Assembly (NCBI GenBank): GCA_023301565.1
Contig: JALZUO010000162.1
Span: 1-43,171 of the forward strand
DNA length: 43,171 nucleotides
From: Oligoflexales bacterium
GTDB taxonomy: Bacteria > Bdellovibrionota_B > Oligoflexia > Oligoflexales > JALZUQ01
Reading direction: 5' to 3'
Both the position numbers and the translations under genes were made by a program. Below are positions 25,761 through 33,514 of the stretch, piece by piece. Within the stretch, counting starts at the first letter, position 1, and each line of letters begins with the position of its first letter. Under the pieces are notes generated by a model that ran no database searches, was not told the DNA's origin, and saw only the letters and a program-made list of their open reading frames with translations.

Positions 25761-28520
25761 ATGAGCAAAAACCCAACAACACACAGCGGCCTACTTCAGG
25801 GTGCAAACACACAATACCTTGAAGAACTATACAAACAGTTCCTTCGAGATCCAAGTTCTGTAGACCCTAGCTGGGAGCAGTTCTTTCAAGGCTACGAGCT
25901 AGGTAGCGGCAGGCTGATGCTAGGAGAGCAAGAGTCGGTAGGCCCTAACAATGCAAAGGTTGAGGCATGGGTTAACGCGTTCCGCCGGCTCGGGCACTTG
26001 TCTGCTCACCTTAACCCGCTAGATAAAGCTCCAGAGCTTAGCGCTGAGCTGCAAACTTCTTCGCACGGCCTAGAGTCTGTAGAGCCTGAAGATGTTTTTC
26101 AGCCACACAACCTAGCTGGACTTGCCTCTGCAAAATTTTCTGAAATAGAAGCTCTTTTAAAACAAACCTACTGCGGTTTTGTCGGAGCAGACTTTAGAGA
26201 AATAAACGATGTTGAAGCAGTTGTTTGGCTGCAAGAAAAAATGGAATCAAACCGAAACACACCGCTTTATAGCGCCGAAGAGAAAAAGCGCATCCATGAA
26301 AAGCTAGCCTACTCAGAAGGGTTTGAACGTTTTTTACAAGCCCGTTTTTTAGGCCAAAAACGTTTTTCTGTCGAAGGCCTCGAGTCGATGATCCCTATGT
26401 TGGACATGCTAGCAACGGACGCGTGCAAAGCAGGCGTAAAAGAGGTCACGCTTGGAATGGCTCACCGCGGAAGGTTGAACGTCCTTCTTAACTTTATGGG
26501 CAAAGATAAAGAAACCATGCTTTGCGAGTTTGAACAAAGCGAAGTCAGCAGTACTTTTGATATTTCTGGCGACGTAAAATATCACCTTGGTTTTATGAAC
26601 GAGTCGAAGACTCCGGCTGGAAGCATTTTGCTAAACCTACTTCCTAACCCTAGCCATTTAGAGGCAGTGAATCCGGTAGTAGAGGGGTTTTCGCGTGCAA
26701 GGCAAAAGCAAGGCAATGATGTCGATGGAAGCCATGTACTGCCGCTGCTTATCCACGGCGATGCAGCCTTTGTTGGGCAAGGAATCGTTACAGAGACTCT
26801 CAACCTGGCAAACCTTAAAAACTACCAGACCGGCGGCACAATTCACATCATCGCCAACAATCAAATTGGGTTTACAACCGAGCCTACAGACTATCGTAGT
26901 GGAAACTATTCGTCGGAAGTTGCAAAGGTTATTAGGGCGCCCGTATTTCACGTAAATGCAGACGAGCCAGAAGCGGTTTGTTGGACCATTCAGCTTGCGA
27001 TGGCTTTTAGGCAAAAGTTTAAGCGGGACGTGGTGATTGACCTTATCGGTTACCGTCGGCACGGCCACAATGAAACAGACGAACCTAACTTTACGCAGCC
27101 AAACATGTATAAAAAGATTAAGGCACATCCAACCGTATACGCAAAATACAGTCAGTACCTAGATGCTACAGGGATCATCCCAGCTGAAGAGTGCAAAAAA
27201 ATCGACAAACGTATCCGCGGTGAATTCCAAGCAGCTTTGGATGCAATTCGAAGTGAAGGCTATAAGAAAAAAACACACACCGTGCCCAAGGTTTTTGGTA
27301 AGTATGCGCAATACCGCAAGTGCGACAAGTCCGAAATGTTTAAAGATGCAGAAACGGCCGTAGACGCAAAAAGATTACAAAAACTAGGCGAAGGTTTTTG
27401 CACGGTCCCCGGCAACTTCAACATCAACCCAAAGCTAAAACGACTAATAGACACACGCTCTAAAATCCTTGCTTCTGGCGAAGGGATCGACTGGGCTTTG
27501 GCAGAGCTCCTCGCCTTTGCCAGTTTGGCAACAGAAGGGCATCACGTAAGACTATCTGGTCAAGATTGCGGTAGAGGCACGTTCTCGTCGCGTCAGATCG
27601 TCTGGCGAGATTTTGAATCTGGCAAGCGCTATGAACCACTAAACCATTTACCTGCAGACCAGCAAGAGGTCCACGTCATCGATAGCCCACTTAGTGAGGC
27701 AGGCGTGGTTGGTTTTGAGTTTGGCTACTCTGTTGCGAGCCCCCAAGCTCTAGTCCTTTGGGAGGCCCAATACGGTGACTTTGCTAACGGATCGCAGATC
27801 ATCGTCGATCAATTCTTAGTGGCAAGCGAGGCTAAGTGGAACCAAACCTCGAGCCTTGTCATGCTACTTCCACACGGACACGAAGGAAGCGGACCAGAGC
27901 ATTCTTCTGGACGCCCAGAAAGATATCTCCAACTATGTGGCAGCAACAACATTCAGGTAGCGATACCGACAACAGCAGCACAGTACTTTCATGTTTTAAG
28001 GCGTCAACTCAAACGTGGTGATATTCGTAAACCGTTGATCGTGATGACCCCCAAAAGCCTATTGCGTTCGCATGAGGTTACCTCAAACCTGACCGAGCTA
28101 AGCTCAGGTAGTTTTCAAGAGGTTCTTCCAGATCCAAAAAAGCCCGATCCAAAAAAAGTGAAAAAAGTTCTTTTTTGCACTGGGAAGATTTATTACGAGT
28201 TAAACGCTGTGCGAGAGCAAGAAAAAGCAGGTGATGTAGCTATTGTTCGGATAGAGCAGCTTTATCCGTTGGCCCGCCTTGAAATAGAAGAAATCATGAA
28301 GAAATATGGCAAAGCAGATGTTTTCTGGGTTCAAGAAGAACCACAGAATATGGGGGCTTGGTCGTTTGTGCAAAACCGGTTGAACGTTATTACCAATCGC
28401 AACGTCCAATACATTGGGCGCAAAGGTTCTGGAACCACAGCTGAAGGGTCTGGCAAAGCACATGCTGAAACCCAAAAGCGAATACTTAGAAAAGCGGTTT
28501 TAGGCGAAGAAGAAGCCTAA
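25761..28520 (+). CDS. sucA: 2-oxoglutarate dehydrogenase E1
   Basis: The 919-residue thiamine-diphosphate enzyme begins with the E1o N-terminal segment (YLEELYKQFLRDPSSVD), which tethers it to the complex. It also shows GMAHRGRLNVL, HLGF, GDAAFVGQGIVTETLNL, IANNQIGFTT and the C-terminal EEPQNMGAW. Length and motifs fit SucA, which decarboxylates 2-oxoglutarate and succinylates the E2 lipoyl arm in the TCA cycle. Here it is the last gene of an E2-E3-E1 order. AGGA precedes the ATG. Identification is firm. Confidence 0.95.
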   Translation: MSKNPTTHSGLLQGANTQYLEELYKQFLRDPSSVDPSWEQFFQGYELGSGRLMLGEQESVGPNNAKVEAWVNAFRRLGHLSAHLNPLDKAPELSAELQTSSHGLESVEPEDVFQPHNLAGLASAKFSEIEALLKQTYCGFVGADFREINDVEAVVWLQEKMESNRNTPLYSAEEKKRIHEKLAYSEGFERFLQARFLGQKRFSVEGLESMIPMLDMLATDACKAGVKEVTLGMAHRGRLNVLLNFMGKDKETMLCEFEQSEVSSTFDISGDVKYHLGFMNESKTPAGSILLNLLPNPSHLEAVNPVVEGFSRARQKQGNDVDGSHVLPLLIHGDAAFVGQGIVTETLNLANLKNYQTGGTIHIIANNQIGFTTEPTDYRSGNYSSEVAKVIRAPVFHVNADEPEAVCWTIQLAMAFRQKFKRDVVIDLIGYRRHGHNETDEPNFTQPNMYKKIKAHPTVYAKYSQYLDATGIIPAEECKKIDKRIRGEFQAALDAIRSEGYKKKTHTVPKVFGKYAQYRKCDKSEMFKDAETAVDAKRLQKLGEGFCTVPGNFNINPKLKRLIDTRSKILASGEGIDWALAELLAFASLATEGHHVRLSGQDCGRGTFSSRQIVWRDFESGKRYEPLNHLPADQQEVHVIDSPLSEAGVVGFEFGYSVASPQALVLWEAQYGDFANGSQIIVDQFLVASEAKWNQTSSLVMLLPHGHEGSGPEHSSGRPERYLQLCGSNNIQVAIPTTAAQYFHVLRRQLKRGDIRKPLIVMTPKSLLRSHEVTSNLTELSSGSFQEVLPDPKKPDPKKVKKVLFCTGKIYYELNAVREQEKAGDVAIVRIEQLYPLARLEIEEIMKKYGKADVFWVQEEPQNMGAWSFVQNRLNVITNRNVQYIGRKGSGTTAEGSGKAHAETQKRILRKAVLGEEEA

Positions 28521-28573
28521 AATCAAATTTTTAAATAGTTTTATAGTGGAATGTCTTTAAGGAGGATTTAGCA

Positions 28574-29377
28574 TTGCAGAAATTTGTAAAAATAGGTGGA
28601 GCCTTGGGTGCAACGATTGCACTTGTAGCCGCTTGCGTCACCGTACCTGAAACAGGACGTCGTTCTCTTAACTTTATGGGTGATGCAAACCTAAATAAAA
28701 TGGGCTTGCAGGCATACCAACAAGTTTTGACAAAAGAATCTGCAAAGTTAAACACAAACCCACGGCTTACGCAGATCGTAAAAGAAATTGGCCATAGGAT
28801 TGCAAAGGTTAGTGGCGAAAAGAATTTTAAGTGGGAATTTAACGTCATTGAAGAAAATCAAAACAATGCTTTTGCTCTCCCTGGTGGAAAAGTTGCTGTC
28901 TACTCCGGCATCGCTAAGACGGCACAAAACAGTCATGCTCTAGCTGCTGTGATGGGTCACGAAGTTGCCCATGCTACTGCAAGACACGGCGGCGAACGAA
29001 TGAGCCAAGGCGTGATGACACAAATTGGTATGTCAGCCGCTTCCATTGGACTAAGCAACAATAAGCACGCTGGTTTAATCATGGGCGCACTTGGGGTTGG
29101 AACGCAGGTAGGTCTAATGCTTCCTTTTAGCCGAAAACACGAATCTGAAGCTGATAAAATCGGCATGATTTACATGGCAAAAGCAGGCTATGACCCACGT
29201 GAGGCCACAGGCTTTTGGCACAGGATGAACGCTGCCAGTGGGTCCAAGCAACCTGGGTTTTTATCCACACACCCTGGGCCAACGCAAAGAGCAGCAGCGC
29301 TTGCAAAGCTTGCCGAAAGCCCGCAGATACAGCAGTACTATGCAGCAAGCCAGAAGCAACCAAAACTAGCCTTATAG
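28574..29377 (+). CDS. M48-family metalloprotease lipoprotein
   Basis: The start is TTG at 28574, with AAGGAGG about nine bases upstream. The 267-residue product has a short hydrophobic N-terminus ending in a lipobox LVAAC (Cys21), so it is probably an envelope lipoprotein. The zinc-binding HEVAH is at 129-133, with the third-ligand region ESEAD at 190-194. This matches the BepA/LoiP branch of family M48, which works in outer-membrane quality control. TPR repeats found in BepA are missing here. It follows sucA by 53 bases but is probably transcribed separately. Family is firm; the exact role is inference. Confidence 0.88.
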   Translation: MQKFVKIGGALGATIALVAACVTVPETGRRSLNFMGDANLNKMGLQAYQQVLTKESAKLNTNPRLTQIVKEIGHRIAKVSGEKNFKWEFNVIEENQNNAFALPGGKVAVYSGIAKTAQNSHALAAVMGHEVAHATARHGGERMSQGVMTQIGMSAASIGLSNNKHAGLIMGALGVGTQVGLMLPFSRKHESEADKIGMIYMAKAGYDPREATGFWHRMNAASGSKQPGFLSTHPGPTQRAAALAKLAESPQIQQYYAASQKQPKLAL

Positions 29378-29413
29378 AAGCCTGAAAAAATCAAGTATAA
29401 TTAGATACTTACT

Positions 29414-29454
29414 CCCCCAAAAATATCTGCTGCTACAAGAGATGTTCTTGGGGG
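29414..29454 (+). terminator. Strong hairpin after the M48 gene
   Basis: CCCCCAA (29414-29420) pairs with TTGGGGG (29448-29454), and AATATCT (29422-29428) pairs with AGATGTT (29440-29446) inside it, giving a 14-pair stem with one mismatch. It is followed by ATTTCTCT, a weak U tract. It probably ends transcription from the M48 gene before the SRP RNA gene. Confidence 0.5.
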
Positions 29455-29499
29455 ATTTCTCTAGAATTTATGGCCACAAAGTAGCAGTATCTACACCTA

Positions 29500-29625
29500 G
29501 GCCTTTGGGTGATAACCAGGCGCCTGAAGACGCAGGCCGCGTGAACTCCGCCAGGACCGGAAGGTAGCAACGGTAGCGCAAGTTTGTGGGCTTTGGGAGT
29601 GCCTGGTTATCACCGAAAGGCTTTT
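29500..29625 (+). ncRNA. ffs: Signal recognition particle RNA (4.5S type)
   Basis: The conserved SRP RNA core CCAGGACCGGAAGGTAGCAA is at 29551-29570, with the GGAA tetraloop and the asymmetric AGCA internal loop that bind Ffh. Flanking bases pair perfectly: GGTGATAACCAGGC (29508-29521) with GCCTGGTTATCACC (29601-29614), extended by GCCTTT (29501-29506) with AAAGGC (29616-29621). A T-rich run follows at once, so the outer helix may also act as its terminator. Length (about 120 bases) fits the short bacterial SRP RNA. TATCTA (29488-29493) is a possible -10. The RNA targets membrane and exported proteins with Ffh/FtsY. Confidence 0.92.
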
Positions 29626-29652
29626 GTTTTTTGACCTAAAAACAACTGGCCC

Positions 29653-31467
29653 ATGAGTGTAAGTACCGTTATGAGTAAAAGTACCGTACAAGCTATGCCT
29701 CTTGCTCGAAAGTATCGGCCACGGTCATTCGTTGACCTCGTCGGCCAAAAGACGGTTGCGACGGCTCTGCAAAAAGCCATTGAGCTCCAACGAATTCCTC
29801 AAGCCATTCTTCTAACAGGTGTACGTGGAATTGGTAAAACCACCACAGCAAGACTTTTTGCAAAATCAGTTGTTTGCCAAAACGGCCCATCTATAGATCC
29901 ATGCGGCGAATGCATATCTTGTAAATCGATTGAAGCAGACAGGCACCCTGACGTTCTCGAGATGGATGGCGCCTCAAATACGGGGGTAGACGATGCTCGG
30001 CGAATCATTGAGTCTGTAAATTACAACCCCCAAATGTCTGACTATAAAGTTTATATTATTGATGAAGTGCATATGCTTTCAAACAGCGCCTTCAACGCAC
30101 TTCTTAAAACCCTCGAAGAGCCACCGCCAAAAGTTGTTTTTATTTTTGCGACAACTGAACTTCAAAAGGTCCCTGACACAATCATTTCTAGGTGTCAGCT
30201 CTTTCGCTTAGAAAAGTTTCAATCACTAGAAATCATTAATCGACTTTCAAATATTCTACAAAAAGAAGCCATCGCATTTGATGAAGCCGCCCTAAAAGAC
30301 ATTGCGAGTGTGTCTGGTGGATCCATGCGTGATGCACTAATGCTTTTAGACCAAGTCATTGCCGTTGGTGGAGGATCAGTTACGATTGCTGGGACCGCTC
30401 AAGTAACAGGGACTGTCTCTAGCGAAATATGCCTTGGGTTTTTGCAGCAGCTACTTGCAAAAAATCCAGAAGCCGTGATGCAGACAATCAGCGACGCTGC
30501 CAGCTGTGGCGTAAAATGGGTAAAAATTTGTGAGCAAACCTTAGAGCTTTGCCGGCACGTCTTCGCCCTGCCCCACCTTGGAGATAGAGCTAAAGAAGAG
30601 CTTAAGCAAGAACTATCGCCTGAAGTTTTTGCACAGTTGGAATCTCTAGGAAAATACAACAAAGGTTTTGATTCCAACAGGCTATTTCGAAGCTTAAACC
30701 GGGTGCGCCTCCAATTCACAGGTGACCGTACCGATAAACTACTCATGGAAAATGCTGGCATTGAATGGTGTTTAGACCCTGGTCTTCCGCACTTTCAAAA
30801 AGCAGGTGCTACTTCTAGCCCAAAACCCGTCGTGCGAGCCCCAGCTCAAACTCAACCGCAGCAACCCCAAGTACAAAAAACGCCCCAGCCGGTTCAAGGT
30901 GAGCAGGGACAGTTTCAAAAGCAAGAGCAACCTCAACAGGCCGAGCAACCCTCACAACGCAACCTCATGGGCGAGTTTCAAAAAAAGATGGACTCAGCGC
31001 CAGGGCAAAAAAAAAACTCTAAACACGTAGAGCCAAGCAGCGTCGGCCTAAATCCTTTGAATGAGCCTGCAAAGGCTGATGCTAAAATGGACCAGCTACG
31101 AAAAATAGTAGAAGCCTTACGCTCTGATCACCCCGTATTGGCTAAACACCTAGAGTACGGATTTTATATTCCGCAAAAAGAGGGAAGCGCACTTATCAGG
31201 CTTCCAAAAGACAGCATTCACGCCAAGGCCTTTATGGCAAACCCAGGCTGGCTAGGCCATGTACAGCAAGCATCGCCAGAGGTGCATATAGAGCTAGACC
31301 TGGCAGAGAAGCCTGGCAAGCAAGATACGACCTTGCGAACCATTCTTTCAGATGAACGCCAAGTGGCCGAAGCAAAGCGGATTGAAGACTGCATACACAG
31401 CCCAGGCGTGGTGGCAGCCGCCAAAACCTTTGGGGCGCAGGCCATACATATAGAACTGCCGAAATAA
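29653..31467 (+). CDS. dnaX: DNA polymerase III subunits gamma/tau
   Basis: The 604-residue clamp-loader ATPase has Walker A GVRGIGKT (56-63), a zinc site of Cys75, 84, 87 and 90, the Walker B region YIIDEVHMLS and the SRC motif ISRCQLF. A Gln/Pro-rich linker (about 380-450) leads to a tau-like C-terminal region. An A10 run at 31007-31016 lies at codons 452-455. A -1 slip reaches TAA at 31020-31022 and a +1 slip TAG at 31028-31030, so truncated products of about 456-458 residues (gamma-like) could form. Later ATGs (29671, 29695) are possible starts. It leads a four-gene unit. Confidence 0.94.
   Translation: MSVSTVMSKSTVQAMPLARKYRPRSFVDLVGQKTVATALQKAIELQRIPQAILLTGVRGIGKTTTARLFAKSVVCQNGPSIDPCGECISCKSIEADRHPDVLEMDGASNTGVDDARRIIESVNYNPQMSDYKVYIIDEVHMLSNSAFNALLKTLEEPPPKVVFIFATTELQKVPDTIISRCQLFRLEKFQSLEIINRLSNILQKEAIAFDEAALKDIASVSGGSMRDALMLLDQVIAVGGGSVTIAGTAQVTGTVSSEICLGFLQQLLAKNPEAVMQTISDAASCGVKWVKICEQTLELCRHVFALPHLGDRAKEELKQELSPEVFAQLESLGKYNKGFDSNRLFRSLNRVRLQFTGDRTDKLLMENAGIEWCLDPGLPHFQKAGATSSPKPVVRAPAQTQPQQPQVQKTPQPVQGEQGQFQKQEQPQQAEQPSQRNLMGEFQKKMDSAPGQKKNSKHVEPSSVGLNPLNEPAKADAKMDQLRKIVEALRSDHPVLAKHLEYGFYIPQKEGSALIRLPKDSIHAKAFMANPGWLGHVQQASPEVHIELDLAEKPGKQDTTLRTILSDERQVAEAKRIEDCIHSPGVVAAAKTFGAQAIHIELPK
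31007..31032 (+). promoter_or_regulatory. Probable dnaX frameshift or slippage site
   Basis: Ten consecutive A residues (31007-31016) in dnaX are followed at once by the short stem CTCTA/TAGAG (31017-31021 with 31028-31032). Both shifted frames stop within 15 bases. In the known case of Thermus dnaX, transcription slippage at an A9 run makes the short gamma subunit; in E. coli, ribosomal -1 frameshifting does. Confidence 0.5.
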
Positions 31468-31513
31468 GAAAACCTTTCTTGTTGATTGGCCAGCTCCTAG
31501 GTAAGATAACCAT

Positions 31514-32110
31514 ATGGCGTTTGTAAATAGCGATACTCAAAGCATACATGCAAAGGTGTTTGTAACTGGCAGCAACCTGTTGGACTGCCAAGAACTTCTT
31601 TGCTCGTTTTCTCGTAGCCTTGATCCGGATGCCGAGGAAACCAGTGGACAATATGCAGCTGCAAAGCAGCCTGTTCATACAGTTGCTTCTTTGTTTTCTT
31701 ATTTGCCACTTTATATGGGAAACCAAGCAGGGTTTGACCTACACATGCATTTGTTTTGCTTGGATTTAAAAACACGCATGGAACACCTCAAAGCATTTGC
31801 TTTCAAAGGCTTAGACGGTGTTTTGTTTTTAAATAAACTAGACACAAACAACCTTTCTTCTAGTCAGTCTTTTTACCACCGTGTTTTCCGAGAATTAAAA
31901 GAGTTTGGTTCTTACAAAGAAGATTTAAGCGTTGCACACCTTTGGGAAAAATCAGCTCGAAGTGGTAACAGTGAAGCTTGGCAGCCGCTGATCAACCCTG
32001 AAAACGATCCGTACTTTATCTACGAAAACAATCTTTCTAAAAATGCAGAAGAGCCGCTACAAGTTCTTGGTGAAACCTTTTTTGCGCGTATGGGCGCCTC
32101 TTTGACTTAA
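31514..32110 (+). CDS. MglA-like small GTPase with degenerate nucleotide-binding loop
   Basis: The 198-residue protein resembles the gliding-motility GTPase MglA across its core. HAKVFVTGS (residues 12-20) matches the first strand and P-loop entry. LFSYLPLYMGNQAGF (60-74) matches the MglA LFFDFLPLDLGEIRGF segment, and KGLDGVLFL (98-106) matches KGVDGVVFVAD. The P-loop itself (GSNLLDCQEL) lacks the GKT/S needed for phosphate and magnesium binding. The NKxD segment appears as NKLDT only at 107-111, nearer than expected. It is thus probably a pseudo-GTPase. The gene is 46 bases after dnaX and overlaps the next by one base. Confidence 0.6.
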   Translation: MAFVNSDTQSIHAKVFVTGSNLLDCQELLCSFSRSLDPDAEETSGQYAAAKQPVHTVASLFSYLPLYMGNQAGFDLHMHLFCLDLKTRMEHLKAFAFKGLDGVLFLNKLDTNNLSSSQSFYHRVFRELKEFGSYKEDLSVAHLWEKSARSGNSEAWQPLINPENDPYFIYENNLSKNAEEPLQVLGETFFARMGASLT

Positions 32111-32544
32111 TGCTTAGAGCACTTGTCGCATATCGGGAAAAAAACTTAAAAGGCGACTTTGCCTCACAAGCCTATTGGGTCTTGCAAGAAAAAAACCAGA
32201 CTCTACCTGGAATAAGTTTGGAGTCTATTGAACAGCAAGTCACGCTGAGTTCTTTGAAGGCTTTTTTTTCTGGCGCTCTACCCAGCGGCAGCAAGGCGGC
32301 TGACACAATCTACCTGTTTGAAAAGCAGTGGCAGCTAGGAGGCTACGATCTCTGTTTGGTTCATATGGAGCTTAGCCAAGATGAGATAATAGCTCTCACC
32401 GCCAAAGGAATTGAACCTAAGAGAATGCCAGACATACTGCGATCCATGCCAGCCAACAAGTTGCGGCTATCTGTACTCCAAGCCTTCCAACTCCTGATGG
32501 GGGCTGATAAAATAGAGCTTCAAGCTGAACTTACAAAAAATTGA
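32110..32544 (+). CDS. Unknown protein coupled to the MglA-like gene
   Basis: The ATG at 32110 overlaps the preceding stop by one base (TAATG), so the two genes are translationally coupled. The 144-residue cytosolic protein has no signal peptide or transmembrane helix and is mixed helical. It has a central YLFEKQWQLGGYDLCLVHMEL segment and a C-terminal helix rich in Leu and Lys. I recognise no domain. The length and position suggest a partner of the MglA-like protein. MglB-type Roadblock proteins have similar size, but I see no sequence match. Confidence 0.65.
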   Translation: MLRALVAYREKNLKGDFASQAYWVLQEKNQTLPGISLESIEQQVTLSSLKAFFSGALPSGSKAADTIYLFEKQWQLGGYDLCLVHMELSQDEIIALTAKGIEPKRMPDILRSMPANKLRLSVLQAFQLLMGADKIELQAELTKN

Positions 32545-32551
32545 GGGATTC

Positions 32552-33433
32552 ATGAGATTTAGTATGATTTTCAGACCACTTTTAATACTTGTTGGAGTCT
32601 TGTTAACTCCCGTAGCCTACGCTCAAGGTGGGACTCTTTCCAAAAAGGTTGTTTGCAATGCAGCTCAAGAGAAGTGCTTGGTCCGAACCACGCGAGCGAC
32701 TATCGGCGATCAGGTGCTGTTTTTCAAACCGGGATCTAACAAAGCTATCGCTTCTGGCGAAGTAAGCTCAATTAAAAAAGATATCCGTATTGTCGAGATA
32801 GACCGCAGGACTGCAAACATCCCAAGAGATGCTATCGCAAAGCTTCGGCGTGGAGATGACGAAAAATATACTTGGGTCGAGTCTGCTCGCTCTGGAGTAG
32901 TCGGTTTTTCTCTAGGTCTTGGCTTCTACGACTATTTTTCTCAAACACAGGTTATTGAAGCTTCAGGGTTTTATGAATTTAGATCCTCAATGTTTGGCAT
33001 CCCTCTAGGAAGAAGCTTGGGAATGGTCTTGCGTGCCAGCGGGCAATTCGGATCGAACAATGAAGTTGACTATAGAGACGACACTGGCTTTAGAGTAAGC
33101 GATGGCAAGCTAAGCATAACATCTTTTGGACTATCTTTTGGCCCTTCATTTACAGGCCTAGAGTTTGGTTCGATGGGCATCAGACTTGAAGGTAATGCTG
33201 GGTTTCAATACTCGCTATCCAAGTTAGATGGCGAGACAGACTATGAAGATCTTTTTGTTGTACAAAACGATGATCTTCGCGCAACTCCTGGTATTAAATT
33301 TGCAGCTGGAATACAAGGATCCTTGTATTACGGAAGACAAAAAACTTGGCGCCCGCAATTAGGCTTTGGCTATAGCGTAGTTGGACCTGCAAAAGGGACT
33401 ACAGTATTTTTAGGGTTACTGCGAGTCAAGTAA
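32552..33433 (+). CDS. Exported, probable outer-membrane beta-barrel protein
   Basis: The 293-residue product has a signal peptide cleaved probably after VAYA (residue 24). An N-terminal region (about 30-105) resembles a small beta domain with basic residues. After about residue 115, alternating aromatic and glycine-rich strands such as GVVGFSLGLGFYDYF, RLEGNAGFQYSLSKL and GFGYSVVG suggest a beta-barrel. The final residues FLGLLRVK are not the usual terminal Phe. GAGG lies just before the ATG, seven bases after the preceding gene. It is the last gene of the dnaX unit, before a strong terminator. No family is recognised. Confidence 0.6.
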   Translation: MRFSMIFRPLLILVGVLLTPVAYAQGGTLSKKVVCNAAQEKCLVRTTRATIGDQVLFFKPGSNKAIASGEVSSIKKDIRIVEIDRRTANIPRDAIAKLRRGDDEKYTWVESARSGVVGFSLGLGFYDYFSQTQVIEASGFYEFRSSMFGIPLGRSLGMVLRASGQFGSNNEVDYRDDTGFRVSDGKLSITSFGLSFGPSFTGLEFGSMGIRLEGNAGFQYSLSKLDGETDYEDLFVVQNDDLRATPGIKFAAGIQGSLYYGRQKTWRPQLGFGYSVVGPAKGTTVFLGLLRVK

Positions 33434-33457
33434 AACCACAGAGGCAACACAAACAAA

Positions 33458-33485
33458 AAAAGCTCCTTCTGTGAAAGGAGCTTTT
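33458..33485. terminator. Bidirectional rho-independent terminator
   Basis: AAAAGCTCCTT (33458-33468) and AAGGAGCTTTT (33475-33485) form a perfect 11-pair stem with a six-base loop. The arms themselves give a T run on either strand, and the plus strand continues with T-rich sequence. It ends the dnaX unit and, from the other side, the M28 peptidase gene. Confidence 0.88.
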
Positions 33486-33514
33486 CTATTTTTAAAACAT
33501 CGGGGTTTTCTAAA

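Noticed and set aside
29396-29401. TATAAT as an SRP RNA promoter
   Set aside because: It is about 100 bases before the RNA, lacks a -35 box and is followed by a strong terminator-like hairpin.
31232-31726. 164-residue minus-strand open frame
   Set aside because: It spans the dnaX end and MglA-like gene antisense with no family signal; the sense genes explain the region.
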